Of a DNA stretch of 64,000 nt, positions 17,897-25,109 are shown piece after piece. The first letter of the stretch is position 1, and each line of letters begins with the position of its first letter. The stretch spans positions 214,927 through 278,926 of the forward strand of contig NZ_QXJP01000002.1 of assembly GCF_004115085.1 (NCBI RefSeq), written 5' to 3'. The DNA is from Longirhabdus pacifica. GTDB taxonomy: Bacteria > Bacillota > Bacilli > Paenibacillales > DSM-105158. The notes under the pieces were generated by a model, which saw only the letters and a list, made by a program, of their open reading frames with translations, searched no databases and was not told where the DNA came from. The translations under genes were made by a program, and so were the position numbers.

Positions 17897-18619
17897 TTAC
17901 ACCCCCTCTCTCTCGACTTCAGTTAATCCGAAGAAAGTTGACTTTTTCCCTAGTCCTAATTGGTAAAGTAACTGTAAATCTTCTACATGACCTTGAAGTT
18001 TGAACATTCCCTTATAAGCCGTATAGTATAACGATTGTTCTGGATGAGATTGCTGGAATATGCGATTACTCTCTTTCACCACTACTTTTCTCATGTTGAT
18101 TGGCGTAAAAACGATAGGTTGATGCAATGATCTATTTTTTGCCTGTGCCACTTTTAAATTTGCATAATAATTTATTTCGGTTTCATAGTTTTCAGTAAAA
18201 GGAGATAGTGGCTTACCATCTTTATCTTCAACTAATATGGGAGACAAGGTGGATAAGACAACGCTAGTTGTGCTAATTTCTGACTCTTTTAACAATAAAA
18301 TAGAGGTTTGATTCCATTTCACTCCATCCACTTCATATTGGGTTAATTTTCTCAATCCATTGAATGCATGAATGGCAAATTCCATCTCAGCACTTACGGT
18401 AATAGAGAATTCTTTTAAATGGATATGACTTTGTTCGATTCGGAAGTCTTTTAAGTAGATCGCTGCCGAAAATGGCTTCATCTCATTCTTGTTTTTTTCA
18501 AACATTTTGTGATAGTAATCAGCATCTGCTATTTTGATTGCTTCTTTAATTAAACTATACATTTTCATACGATAATGTAACGGAATTCTGTCTGCCTGAT
18601 ATGTGACTCGAAAACGCAA
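17897..18619 (-). CDS. cas6: CRISPR repeat endoribonuclease Cas6
   Basis: Cas6 (240 residues) cuts the pre-crRNA within each repeat. It starts with a RAMP-type strand, MRFRVTYQADRIPLHYR, and ends with the glycine-rich loop LGLGKKSTFFGLTEV (residues about 220-235) that defines Cas6. A histidine near the N-terminus (IPLHYRM) could be catalytic. The start is a TTG at 18619, 7 nt after AGGAGGTGA. It is the first gene of the cas operon; on the minus strand a TATAAA-type -10 lies about 80 nt upstream. Confidence 0.92.
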   Translation of the reverse strand: MRFRVTYQADRIPLHYRMKMYSLIKEAIKIADADYYHKMFEKNKNEMKPFSAAIYLKDFRIEQSHIHLKEFSITVSAEMEFAIHAFNGLRKLTQYEVDGVKWNQTSILLLKESEISTTSVVLSTLSPILVEDKDGKPLSPFTENYETEINYYANLKVAQAKNRSLHQPIVFTPINMRKVVVKESNRIFQQSHPEQSLYYTAYKGMFKLQGHVEDLQLLYQLGLGKKSTFFGLTEVEREGV

Positions 18620-18851
18620 AGATAAATCACCTCCTCAGTGAAATATAGACATTAATATTAAATATTCAACCTTAGTTTCCAATTTATACTATACTCTTTC
18701 ATTTTACAACATTAAATTATTTAATGCTTGTAGTCTTCAATTTAAAATGATATCTTTTGATATTCCTTTGTTTACATTATTACTTTTTGTGATTTTTTAT
18801 CATTTTCAACATGTAAGAATCAAATTTAAGTATCGAAATGATACAATAGAT

Positions 18852-18972
18852 AAGATGAAGAAATCATGAGAACCAAGTATACGCCTCAGTACCCAGGCAG
18901 GCGCAAAGGTTATTGTAAAGATTTCTCCATCTTATGCTTGGTGGTAGTTAGTTGAAGAAGTTCATTTAACTT
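18852..18972. repeat. copy of dispersed hairpin repeat
   Basis: AAGATGAAGAAATC (18852 on) pairs with GATTTCTCCATCTT ending at about 18933, around a central ACGCCT/AGGCGC stem. A diverged palindrome with GTTGAAGAAGTTCATTTAACTT follows. The unit matches those at 57.0 kb in order and orientation. It fills the upstream part of the cas6 to 18998 gap; the remainder of that gap is AT-rich and holds the cas promoter. Confidence 0.75.
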
Positions 18973-18997
18973 ATGAAAAAAAAGGAGGTCATAAAAA

Positions 18998-19138
18998 GTG
19001 GAATTAGTAATTGGAGTAGTTGGCTTTATTGTAGTGATATACACTCCTATCATTTACAAAATAAATAGAAGGTTGTCTAAAATAGAAGATAAAATACGTT
19101 TGCTCGAGTCAAAATCAGAAAAGGAGAATGAAGCTTAA
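18998..19138 (+). CDS. small single-span membrane protein
   Basis: A 46-residue frame starts with GTG at 18998, 8 nt after a strong AAGGAGGT. It encodes ELVIGVVGFIVVIYTPIIYK as a membrane helix, then a charged, probably coiled-coil tail (RRLSKIEDKIRLLESKSEKE). I do not recognise the family. It is the only plus-strand gene between the cas operon and the next cluster, and its stop overlaps the end of the convergent gene by 4 nt. The ribosome site and the amphipathic pattern argue that it is real. Confidence 0.6.
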   Translation: MELVIGVVGFIVVIYTPIIYKINRRLSKIEDKIRLLESKSEKENEA

Positions 19139-19770
19139 TTAGCTGCTTCATTCTCCATGTGCTCTTCCAACATTTGCAATGTTTCTTGTGTACGGACAAA
19201 TGCATCATACAATAAATCCATTTGATTTTCACCAATCTTATGTGGCACATGTACTGTAAATGTATAACCAGATTTCCAGCATCGTTCCAGTGCATCATAA
19301 GAAAATGTTGCATCATACGATGTTTTTTCATCCCACGATGTGGAGATGGTTTCTAATAATGGTTCGTATTGCAGTATGTACTGTTTTTGCAAATCAGAAG
19401 ATGATAATTTTTTTTCTATACTAAACGAGACAGTAAATGTACAGCCATACCCGTTTTCTGTTGTAGGCTTTGGAAAAGATAAAATGTTGTTATTTTTCTC
19501 TGTTGCCTTCTCTGCTTCTATTTTACTTTCCATATAAAAGTCATTTAATCCAGAATGAAGCTTCACCGCAGCTACAGGTTTGGTTTTGTCCTCTGTTATT
19601 AAAGCCTCGCTGTCGTGCAATTGAAAAGAAATACGAAACATTCTTGACATGTTGGCAATGTTTACGTGATCTTCTCGATCTAAAATTTTAATTTGTTTGT
19701 CTACCTCAGCATCATAGACGGTTCCTTCGACAATAACTTTTAAATTATCAAATACGGTAGGATCAAACAT
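19135..19770 (-). CDS. uncharacterised protein
   Basis: This 211-residue protein begins MFDPTVFDNLKVIVEGTVYD and is soluble by composition, with no signal peptide or transmembrane helix. The middle (residues about 40-130) alternates hydrophobic and polar residues as in a beta-rich domain, and the last 30 residues (LLYDAFVRTQETLQMLEEHM) look helical. I do not recognise a family. It is probably co-transcribed with the membrane protein upstream (gap of 71 nt), and the ribosome site AGAAGGTGA fits the ATG at 19770. Confidence 0.7.
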   Translation of the reverse strand: MFDPTVFDNLKVIVEGTVYDAEVDKQIKILDREDHVNIANMSRMFRISFQLHDSEALITEDKTKPVAAVKLHSGLNDFYMESKIEAEKATEKNNNILSFPKPTTENGYGCTFTVSFSIEKKLSSSDLQKQYILQYEPLLETISTSWDEKTSYDATFSYDALERCWKSGYTFTVHVPHKIGENQMDLLYDAFVRTQETLQMLEEHMENEAAN

Positions 19771-19841
19771 GTCATATATTCACCTTCTTTTTAGTTTCCC
19801 CGCTAGTTCCCAGCATCGCATTTCCTGTTTATTTCATTATT

Positions 19842-20999
19842 TTATGATTGCTCACTCACTACATCATCTAGCATCATATCACGCTGCATATCTTCAAATA
19901 TTAACTTCACACCGACCCACCATGCTTTATCCTCTGCATATTCTCGATTAATCCATTGGATAGGGTCTACGTCTTCAGGCCTGTCCTTACTTAAGCGAAC
20001 AATCGTCTTCGCTGCGATACGTGCAGATTCATCGATGGTCGTATTGTAGTCTTGCCAACTATGATAAACATTAAATGGATTATTTGCAATTTCTGCTGCT
20101 TGCTCATGATACTTTGGTACAAAGGCTTGTTCTTGTCCAGTTATAGCGAAAAGCAACAGTGGATGAATATTAAATCTTCGTGCCGTTTTATTTAAAGCCG
20201 AAAAATACGGTTCTTCCGAGAGTAAAGAGTCTTTTTCCGATAACCAAGCTTTTAATTTACCATGATCGACAGAAGTGAATTGATACGTTGCTGGCAAACT
20301 ATTTTCAGTCATGTGATGAGACATCATACTCACATTCATATAATAAACTGGTGGACCGCTTCCTTCCCACCGATAATCTACATTGGACTTGCTTATTGCC
20401 GCAACGATAACGGTTGTACAAAGAAATGCAACAACACAAATAGTGATAATAGATCCACGTTTATGCGTTCGGATTTTACTGCGAAGCAACGATATTGTTT
20501 TTATTGATTTTATGGATGACTTCTCCATTTGCAGCGTCGCAGCAACATCATCCATCCCATTTGGTACATGATAATGTAATATGTATTGCAAAACGGATGG
20601 AATGGCTTTACCTTCCGTTTTATAATTTTTTATATATTCCTTAACTTCTTTATGTACTTCTTGCGGCAAAGTCATCTGATATTGTTCTTGCAACCAATCC
20701 ACTAGAACTTCCCACTGCTGTTCGTTTTTTTCCGCTTCCACTATACTCATATCAATAACATCTGCACTCGTCAGGACATCGACACCGGATTGTAGAAAAT
20801 GTCGGACTAATTGTTTCGTCATTGCTTCTTTTACTTTAGACGGGAAAGGTGGGATCGCCTCATTGATTTGTTGATATATCATTTGAGCTAATTTTGCTGC
20901 ATTATATGTTGAATTAGAAACACCTTCTGACTGTATTTTTTGTTTCCATTGTATGATCATTTCTTTGCATACTACGGGTTCATGAAATGTATCCAACAT
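19842..20999 (-). CDS. membrane-anchored protein with lysozyme-like C-terminal domain
   Basis: This 385-residue protein has a helical, charged N-terminal cytoplasmic region of about 180 residues, one membrane segment (IITICVVAFLCTTVIVAAI) near residue 185, and an outer domain of about 180 residues. The outer domain contains FNIHPLLLFAITGQEQAFVP, then NNPFNVYHSWQDYN and YAEDKAWW. The Glu in TGQEQ and the NNPFNV pattern resemble glucosaminidase / lysozyme-fold cell-wall hydrolases. The catalytic role is inferred from this resemblance only. It is upstream of the 211-residue protein in the same orientation. Confidence 0.65.
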   Translation of the reverse strand: MLDTFHEPVVCKEMIIQWKQKIQSEGVSNSTYNAAKLAQMIYQQINEAIPPFPSKVKEAMTKQLVRHFLQSGVDVLTSADVIDMSIVEAEKNEQQWEVLVDWLQEQYQMTLPQEVHKEVKEYIKNYKTEGKAIPSVLQYILHYHVPNGMDDVAATLQMEKSSIKSIKTISLLRSKIRTHKRGSIITICVVAFLCTTVIVAAISKSNVDYRWEGSGPPVYYMNVSMMSHHMTENSLPATYQFTSVDHGKLKAWLSEKDSLLSEEPYFSALNKTARRFNIHPLLLFAITGQEQAFVPKYHEQAAEIANNPFNVYHSWQDYNTTIDESARIAAKTIVRLSKDRPEDVDPIQWINREYAEDKAWWVGVKLIFEDMQRDMMLDDVVSEQS

Positions 21000-21160
21000 G
21001 TATCACTCCAGCAATGAAAATGATACTGCTACATGGATGTAATCAACAAAGAAGAGACGCAGTAACGTGTAACATGATTATACTATGTATTGACTATTCA
21101 CTAACATTCACTATAAAAATATATGTATTTACAGGCTCATCTTCTAGTAAAGATGATACA

Positions 21161-21238
21161 TAAGATGAAGAAACATATGAATGCGTTTACACATTTTTGT
21201 TAAGTATAATGGCTTTATATGGTTTTCCTCATCTTATA
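21161..21238. repeat. copy of dispersed hairpin repeat, divergent centre
   Basis: AAGATGAAGAAA near 21162 pairs with TTTTCCTCATCTT ending near 21236, but the centre lacks the GC-rich stem and there is no flanking palindrome. The rest of the gap 21000-21304 holds no supported gene. Confidence 0.55.
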
Positions 21239-21304
21239 AAATAAATTGGACTTTCTGTATTGCTTCACTAAGTTAAATAAATGGCTGAATGGTAATATTA
21301 TGTA

Positions 21305-21475
21305 TTACCGAAAGAAATAACCATACAACAGCAAACCAAGTGTTACACCCAGAACACCAAAAACAGCTCCTACCGAAGGAGGGGCAGGAACTGGCAATTT
21401 CAGAAAGGAAAAAAGAAGTCCTACAATCATCCCTGTGCCAAGTGCTGGTAACCATTCCGTTAGTATAATTTTCAT
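21305..21475 (-). CDS. XapX domain small membrane protein
   Basis: The 56-residue frame on the minus strand begins MKIILTEWLPALGTGMIVG and continues with LLFSFLKLPVPAPPSVGAVF, the XapX (DUF1427) signature of a hydrophobic helix, the FLKLPVPAPP turn and a second glycine-rich helix. Two membrane spans are expected. The function of XapX proteins is unknown. GAGGTG lies 11 nt before the ATG. The gene is too short for most ORF calls; a longer frame in another phase here is a shadow. Confidence 0.8.
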   Translation of the reverse strand: MKIILTEWLPALGTGMIVGLLFSFLKLPVPAPPSVGAVFGVLGVTLGLLLYGYFFR

Positions 21476-21574
21476 GATGTCTAATTCACCTCGCAGAAAT
21501 ATGATTTCTCTATTTTCCCCTTTTTTATAAAAAAAATCAATAACAATTGTAGAAAATTGTTTTTTTCTTTGTTT

Positions 21575-22132
21575 TTACGCTTTCCACTTTATATTACAAC
21601 CTAGACTCGCCTTTTGCTCTTTAAACACAGGTTTACCTTCTAACATAAGGTTAAGAGCCTCTCTTATATCTTTTCCTGTCACAGGGATTCCGCTATCCGG
21701 TCTAGAGTCATCTAACTGACCTCGATATACACAATCCAATTCTCCATCGAAAATATAAAAGTCAGGTGTACATGCTGCATCATACGCCTTTGCTACTTCT
21801 TGTGTTTCATCATACAAATAAGAGAAAGGAAATTTATTTTTAATAGCAAACTCTTTCATTTTATCTGGAGCGTCTTCTGGATAAGCTATCACATCATTAG
21901 AACTAATAGCGATGAAAGAAATGCCTTTGTCCATGTAGTGTTCTGCCAATCTTACGATTTCATCTACAACATGAATAACAAAAGGACAATGATTACAAAT
22001 AAACATGACAACCGTAGCATTATTGCCAGCAAGATTGCCTAATGATTTTTTACTATTTGTCGTCACGTCCGGCAATACAAAATCAGGTGCTTTTGTGCCT
22101 AAAGGCATCATATTTGAAGGGGTTCTAGCCAT
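21575..22132 (-). CDS. thioredoxin-like / AhpC-TSA family protein
   Basis: This 185-residue cytosolic protein has a thioredoxin fold. Residues 10-20 (LGTKAPDFVLPDV) are the usual peroxiredoxin-like entry, and VMFICNHCPFVIHV near residue 48 carries the CxxC redox pair in the NHCPFV form of the DUF-type redoxin group. VAKAYDAACTPDFYIFD near 108 holds the cis-proline (CTP). This group often supports disulfide exchange, but its substrate is not known. AGGAGA precedes the ATG by about 8 nt. It lies downstream of the tad genes but 80 nt apart and may have its own promoter. Confidence 0.85.
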   Translation of the reverse strand: MARTPSNMMPLGTKAPDFVLPDVTTNSKKSLGNLAGNNATVVMFICNHCPFVIHVVDEIVRLAEHYMDKGISFIAISSNDVIAYPEDAPDKMKEFAIKNKFPFSYLYDETQEVAKAYDAACTPDFYIFDGELDCVYRGQLDDSRPDSGIPVTGKDIREALNLMLEGKPVFKEQKASLGCNIKWKA

Positions 22133-22213
22133 TATGTATTCTCCTTTTTGTGGAAGACTTTCATCTTCTTATTCCCCCTCATTATAAAGGTCACTGCTTG
22201 CTAATTCAAGCGG

Positions 22214-23944
22214 TTACCTATTTACCCCACTCTCTTTCATAAAGCGAAATCTTTTGCTACACATGACAATTCGATCATTGTTGTTTAAAGGGTAATATTT
22301 ATACGGTACAAGTTGTTCATCATTCAAAAAGGTTCCATTACTAGATCCTACATCTTTTACAAAATATTCAGATTCACGATTTAAAATTTCGAAGTGTGTT
22401 TTAGAAACGCCTACAGATTGATCCGCGTAGTTCACTTTATTTTTATCCCTACCGACGATAAACTCTTTGCCTTCAATCGGTATTCTTTTTTCTTCTCCCT
22501 GACCAGACAACAATAGCCACGCTCGGATTGGAGTATCCTTATGCTGAATTCCTTGTACGTGTGTCTCTTCTTGCTCATTGTCTTTATTTATATCTCGTAG
22601 CAACACCGTTTTTCCATCATCATCTGCTAATAATGTCGTGTTGTTAGCTAGTGTCTCATAATACTCGTTCGTTGAAGTAGCTAGAAAGTTTTCTTCATGG
22701 TGCGGAATAGGGCTATACATAGATGGCTCAGTTGATACTGTGGTATGTTGTTCAGCATATAGAAATGGTGGTTTCCATATTCGAAGCATCACAAACATGC
22801 TATCCGCTAGTAATAGCGAAAAACCAATACAAATATATAGTATGGCTTCGCTGGACTTTACAACAAATAAATACCATATAGAAAGAAAAATCATACCTGC
22901 TATACATATCACGATGGTCAAACTGGATTTATTCAGACTCTGATCAAACAAATGTGTGGGATTCTGCCCACCATTCATTACGCTTTCTGTTTCATTTTCG
23001 GTGTTCATTTTGGTTTTGGCGTTAGCACTAGCTTTAGATTTAGACTTAATTTTGGCTTTAGTTTTGGTTTTAGGTTTAGTTTTAGGTTTAGTGCTAGTTT
23101 CAGAAAAAATAGATGTATTGTCCTCTTCATTTGGTACTAGTGGGAGAAAAGCATCTTTATCCTTTGTATGTGATGATAGAGAAAAAGAGCTATCATCTAA
23201 TAGATTGAAGTTTTTTGGCTGTTTAGGTTCTTGCTTGAAATCATTGCCGGAATCGTTACCGAAATCATTGTGTTCTACATACGATGGTTCTGGTGTACCA
23301 AAATCCGTATGAAGAGAAGCAGATTCTCGCTGCATGCTATTATCCAATGGAGAAGAAGATTGAAGTAATTTTTCTAACTCTTTTGCCAGCATCTCCATAC
23401 TGTTTTCAGGGTGTTGAAATATTTTCAACAAACTTTGAATGCAACCTGCATCCATGTTTCCTACATACGGTGTCAAAACCATCGTTAATTGTTCTATTTG
23501 CTTCATTAATGTCAATTCCATATCAAATTGCTCAAAAGGTAAATATATTAAATGAACATCTGTAACATCTCCGCCTACAAAAATAAAGTCTGGATGAACG
23601 ATAAATTGAGAAGAATGGAGCATATAACTTTCGCTTTTCAGGATTGTTTGACATATATGTAATAAACATGTAAGAAATTGCTGCTCTGAAAATGAATCTT
23701 GATCTTTTAAGTGTTGCGATAGCATTCTTTTGCCCGTAAAATAATACATCAATTGTACTTTTTCATTAATTTCATGCACATACAATGGCAACAAACCATT
23801 TACTGCTGTTTGCTGCAACATATTCACTTGCAGTGAAGATAGCAGTTTAGAAGGTATACCTCCTTCTTTACTTAATACGATACAATGACCATCATGACGA
23901 ATAAAATCATAATGAAATCCAAAAATTGTACTCTGTTCCTTCAT
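22214..23944 (-). CDS. FHA-domain membrane protein of the Tad locus (DUF6382-like)
   Basis: This 576-residue protein has an N-terminal domain of about 200 residues resembling the DUF6382 type, a low-complexity linker of alternating Lys and small residues (near 285-310), two membrane helices (LTIVICIAGMIFLSIWYLFV and ILYICIGFSLLLADSMFVML), a cytosolic linker, and a C-terminal FHA domain with FIVGRDKNKVNY, SVGVSKTHFEI and VKDVGSSNGTFLN. FHA domains bind phosphothreonine, so a Ser/Thr kinase may control it. The start is the ATG at 23944, 8 nt after AAGGGG; an upstream GTG at 23953 is too close to that site. It is the last gene of the tad operon. Confidence 0.8.
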   Translation of the reverse strand: MKEQSTIFGFHYDFIRHDGHCIVLSKEGGIPSKLLSSLQVNMLQQTAVNGLLPLYVHEINEKVQLMYYFTGKRMLSQHLKDQDSFSEQQFLTCLLHICQTILKSESYMLHSSQFIVHPDFIFVGGDVTDVHLIYLPFEQFDMELTLMKQIEQLTMVLTPYVGNMDAGCIQSLLKIFQHPENSMEMLAKELEKLLQSSSPLDNSMQRESASLHTDFGTPEPSYVEHNDFGNDSGNDFKQEPKQPKNFNLLDDSSFSLSSHTKDKDAFLPLVPNEEDNTSIFSETSTKPKTKPKTKTKAKIKSKSKASANAKTKMNTENETESVMNGGQNPTHLFDQSLNKSSLTIVICIAGMIFLSIWYLFVVKSSEAILYICIGFSLLLADSMFVMLRIWKPPFLYAEQHTTVSTEPSMYSPIPHHEENFLATSTNEYYETLANNTTLLADDDGKTVLLRDINKDNEQEETHVQGIQHKDTPIRAWLLLSGQGEEKRIPIEGKEFIVGRDKNKVNYADQSVGVSKTHFEILNRESEYFVKDVGSSNGTFLNDEQLVPYKYYPLNNNDRIVMCSKRFRFMKESGVNR

Positions 23945-23982
23945 TTTTTGCACCCCTTACTTCATTACCTATCAATTATTAG

Positions 23983-24483
23983 CTATAAAAACATGACTGT
24001 ATAAATGGCTGGAGCAACAGCTACCATAAATGGAAATGACGTTGTCTCCTCATGATCAAAATGAAAAGCAACTTTTTTTAGTGTTACTAGTTGTATCATG
24101 TGATTAAAAAATTGATGCACATACCGCTTCACTTTATTTTTAAAGAGCAGGATGAATATCCCAATGATGCCTGCATAAATAACCGAATATAGTATGGAAT
24201 ATAAAGAAAATTGCATACCAACCAACGCTCCCACTCCAGCGAAGAACTTCACATCACCAGCAGCGACTGCTCCAATCATGTATAAGACAAACATAACGAC
24301 AAAGCTGACTAGAGCGCCGATGAGGGAAGGAATAAGCTGCTCTAAACCAAACAGCATCACATTCAAAATCAATCCAACGATCACCATACTCACCGTCAAT
24401 ACATTAGGAATGATCATCTTCCACATATCTGTAATTAAAGCGACAACAACAAATAATGACAACACACTATAGATCCATACCAT
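23983..24483 (-). CDS. tadV: prepilin peptidase (TadV/CpaA, family A24)
   Basis: This 166-residue polytopic membrane protease cleaves the leader of the Flp pilin and pseudopilins. The two catalytic aspartates are visible in LITDMWKMIIPN (residues about 16-27) and in AAGDVKFFAGVGALVG (GxGD-like, here AGD, near 74). The methylase domain of full-length PilD is absent, as is normal for TadV. AGGAGG stands 10 nt before the ATG. Gap to the TadE-like gene: 6 nt. Confidence 0.85.
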   Translation of the reverse strand: MVWIYSVLSLFVVVALITDMWKMIIPNVLTVSMVIVGLILNVMLFGLEQLIPSLIGALVSFVVMFVLYMIGAVAAGDVKFFAGVGALVGMQFSLYSILYSVIYAGIIGIFILLFKNKVKRYVHQFFNHMIQLVTLKKVAFHFDHEETTSFPFMVAVAPAIYTVMFL

Positions 24484-24489
24484 ATTTTA

Positions 24490-25092
24490 TTATCCTCCTA
24501 TCCAAATACGTTCCACAGCACGTTTGTATATCGATATTTCTCTCTTCACAAATGGTATTGGAAGTTCTACCGTATACTTTACTTCAATGGCTAACAAAGC
24601 ATCATTTTTATTTTTAAAACTCGGCACATCCACATCTACGATCTCTAAATTTTCTTCATCTATCCCATTTTTGTTTGCAAATCGATATACGACAGGCTTC
24701 ACCGCTGCATAAAGTACTTTGTCAATCTCAGGCTGTACTTTACCTGTCACGTATTGCATGGCAGACTGTAAAAAATTCAGGATCGGCTCTGATATCATCG
24801 ACTGATAATGGCCTCCAAATTCATCTGAAGCCATTTCAGCTTTACCTACATTGACTTGGTTTAATAACGCTCCAAAAGAAAGATTTTCAGTATCTTTTAC
24901 AGCCAAGTGTATCGGATACGCTTGTGTTGCAACATATTTCGTTGTTTCTGATACCATTGATTGCACCATCATTTCTGTTGCATTGATTTTAATCAACGAT
25001 ATTAAACTTAAAACAAACATCGCGAATATAGGCAATACAAGTGCCGCCTCAAGCACAATGCCCCCTTTATGACTTTTTATTATGTTTTTCAT
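24490..25092 (-). CDS. TadE-like pseudopilin
   Basis: The 200-residue protein has the TadE-type N-terminus: a short basic segment, then KGGIVLEAALVLPIFAMFVL with Gly-Gly and a Glu five residues into the helix. One membrane segment is followed by an outer domain. TadE-like minor pilins are processed by the prepilin peptidase and take part in assembling the pilus. AAGGTG precedes the ATG. Confidence 0.8.
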   Translation of the reverse strand: MKNIIKSHKGGIVLEAALVLPIFAMFVLSLISLIKINATEMMVQSMVSETTKYVATQAYPIHLAVKDTENLSFGALLNQVNVGKAEMASDEFGGHYQSMISEPILNFLQSAMQYVTGKVQPEIDKVLYAAVKPVVYRFANKNGIDEENLEIVDVDVPSFKNKNDALLAIEVKYTVELPIPFVKREISIYKRAVERIWIGG

Positions 25093-25109
25093 AACATCAC
25101 CTTCATCCT

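Noticed and set aside
21273..21455. 60-residue cysteine-rich minus-strand ORF
   Set aside because: It is a different frame of the XapX gene, which has the family motif and a ribosome site.
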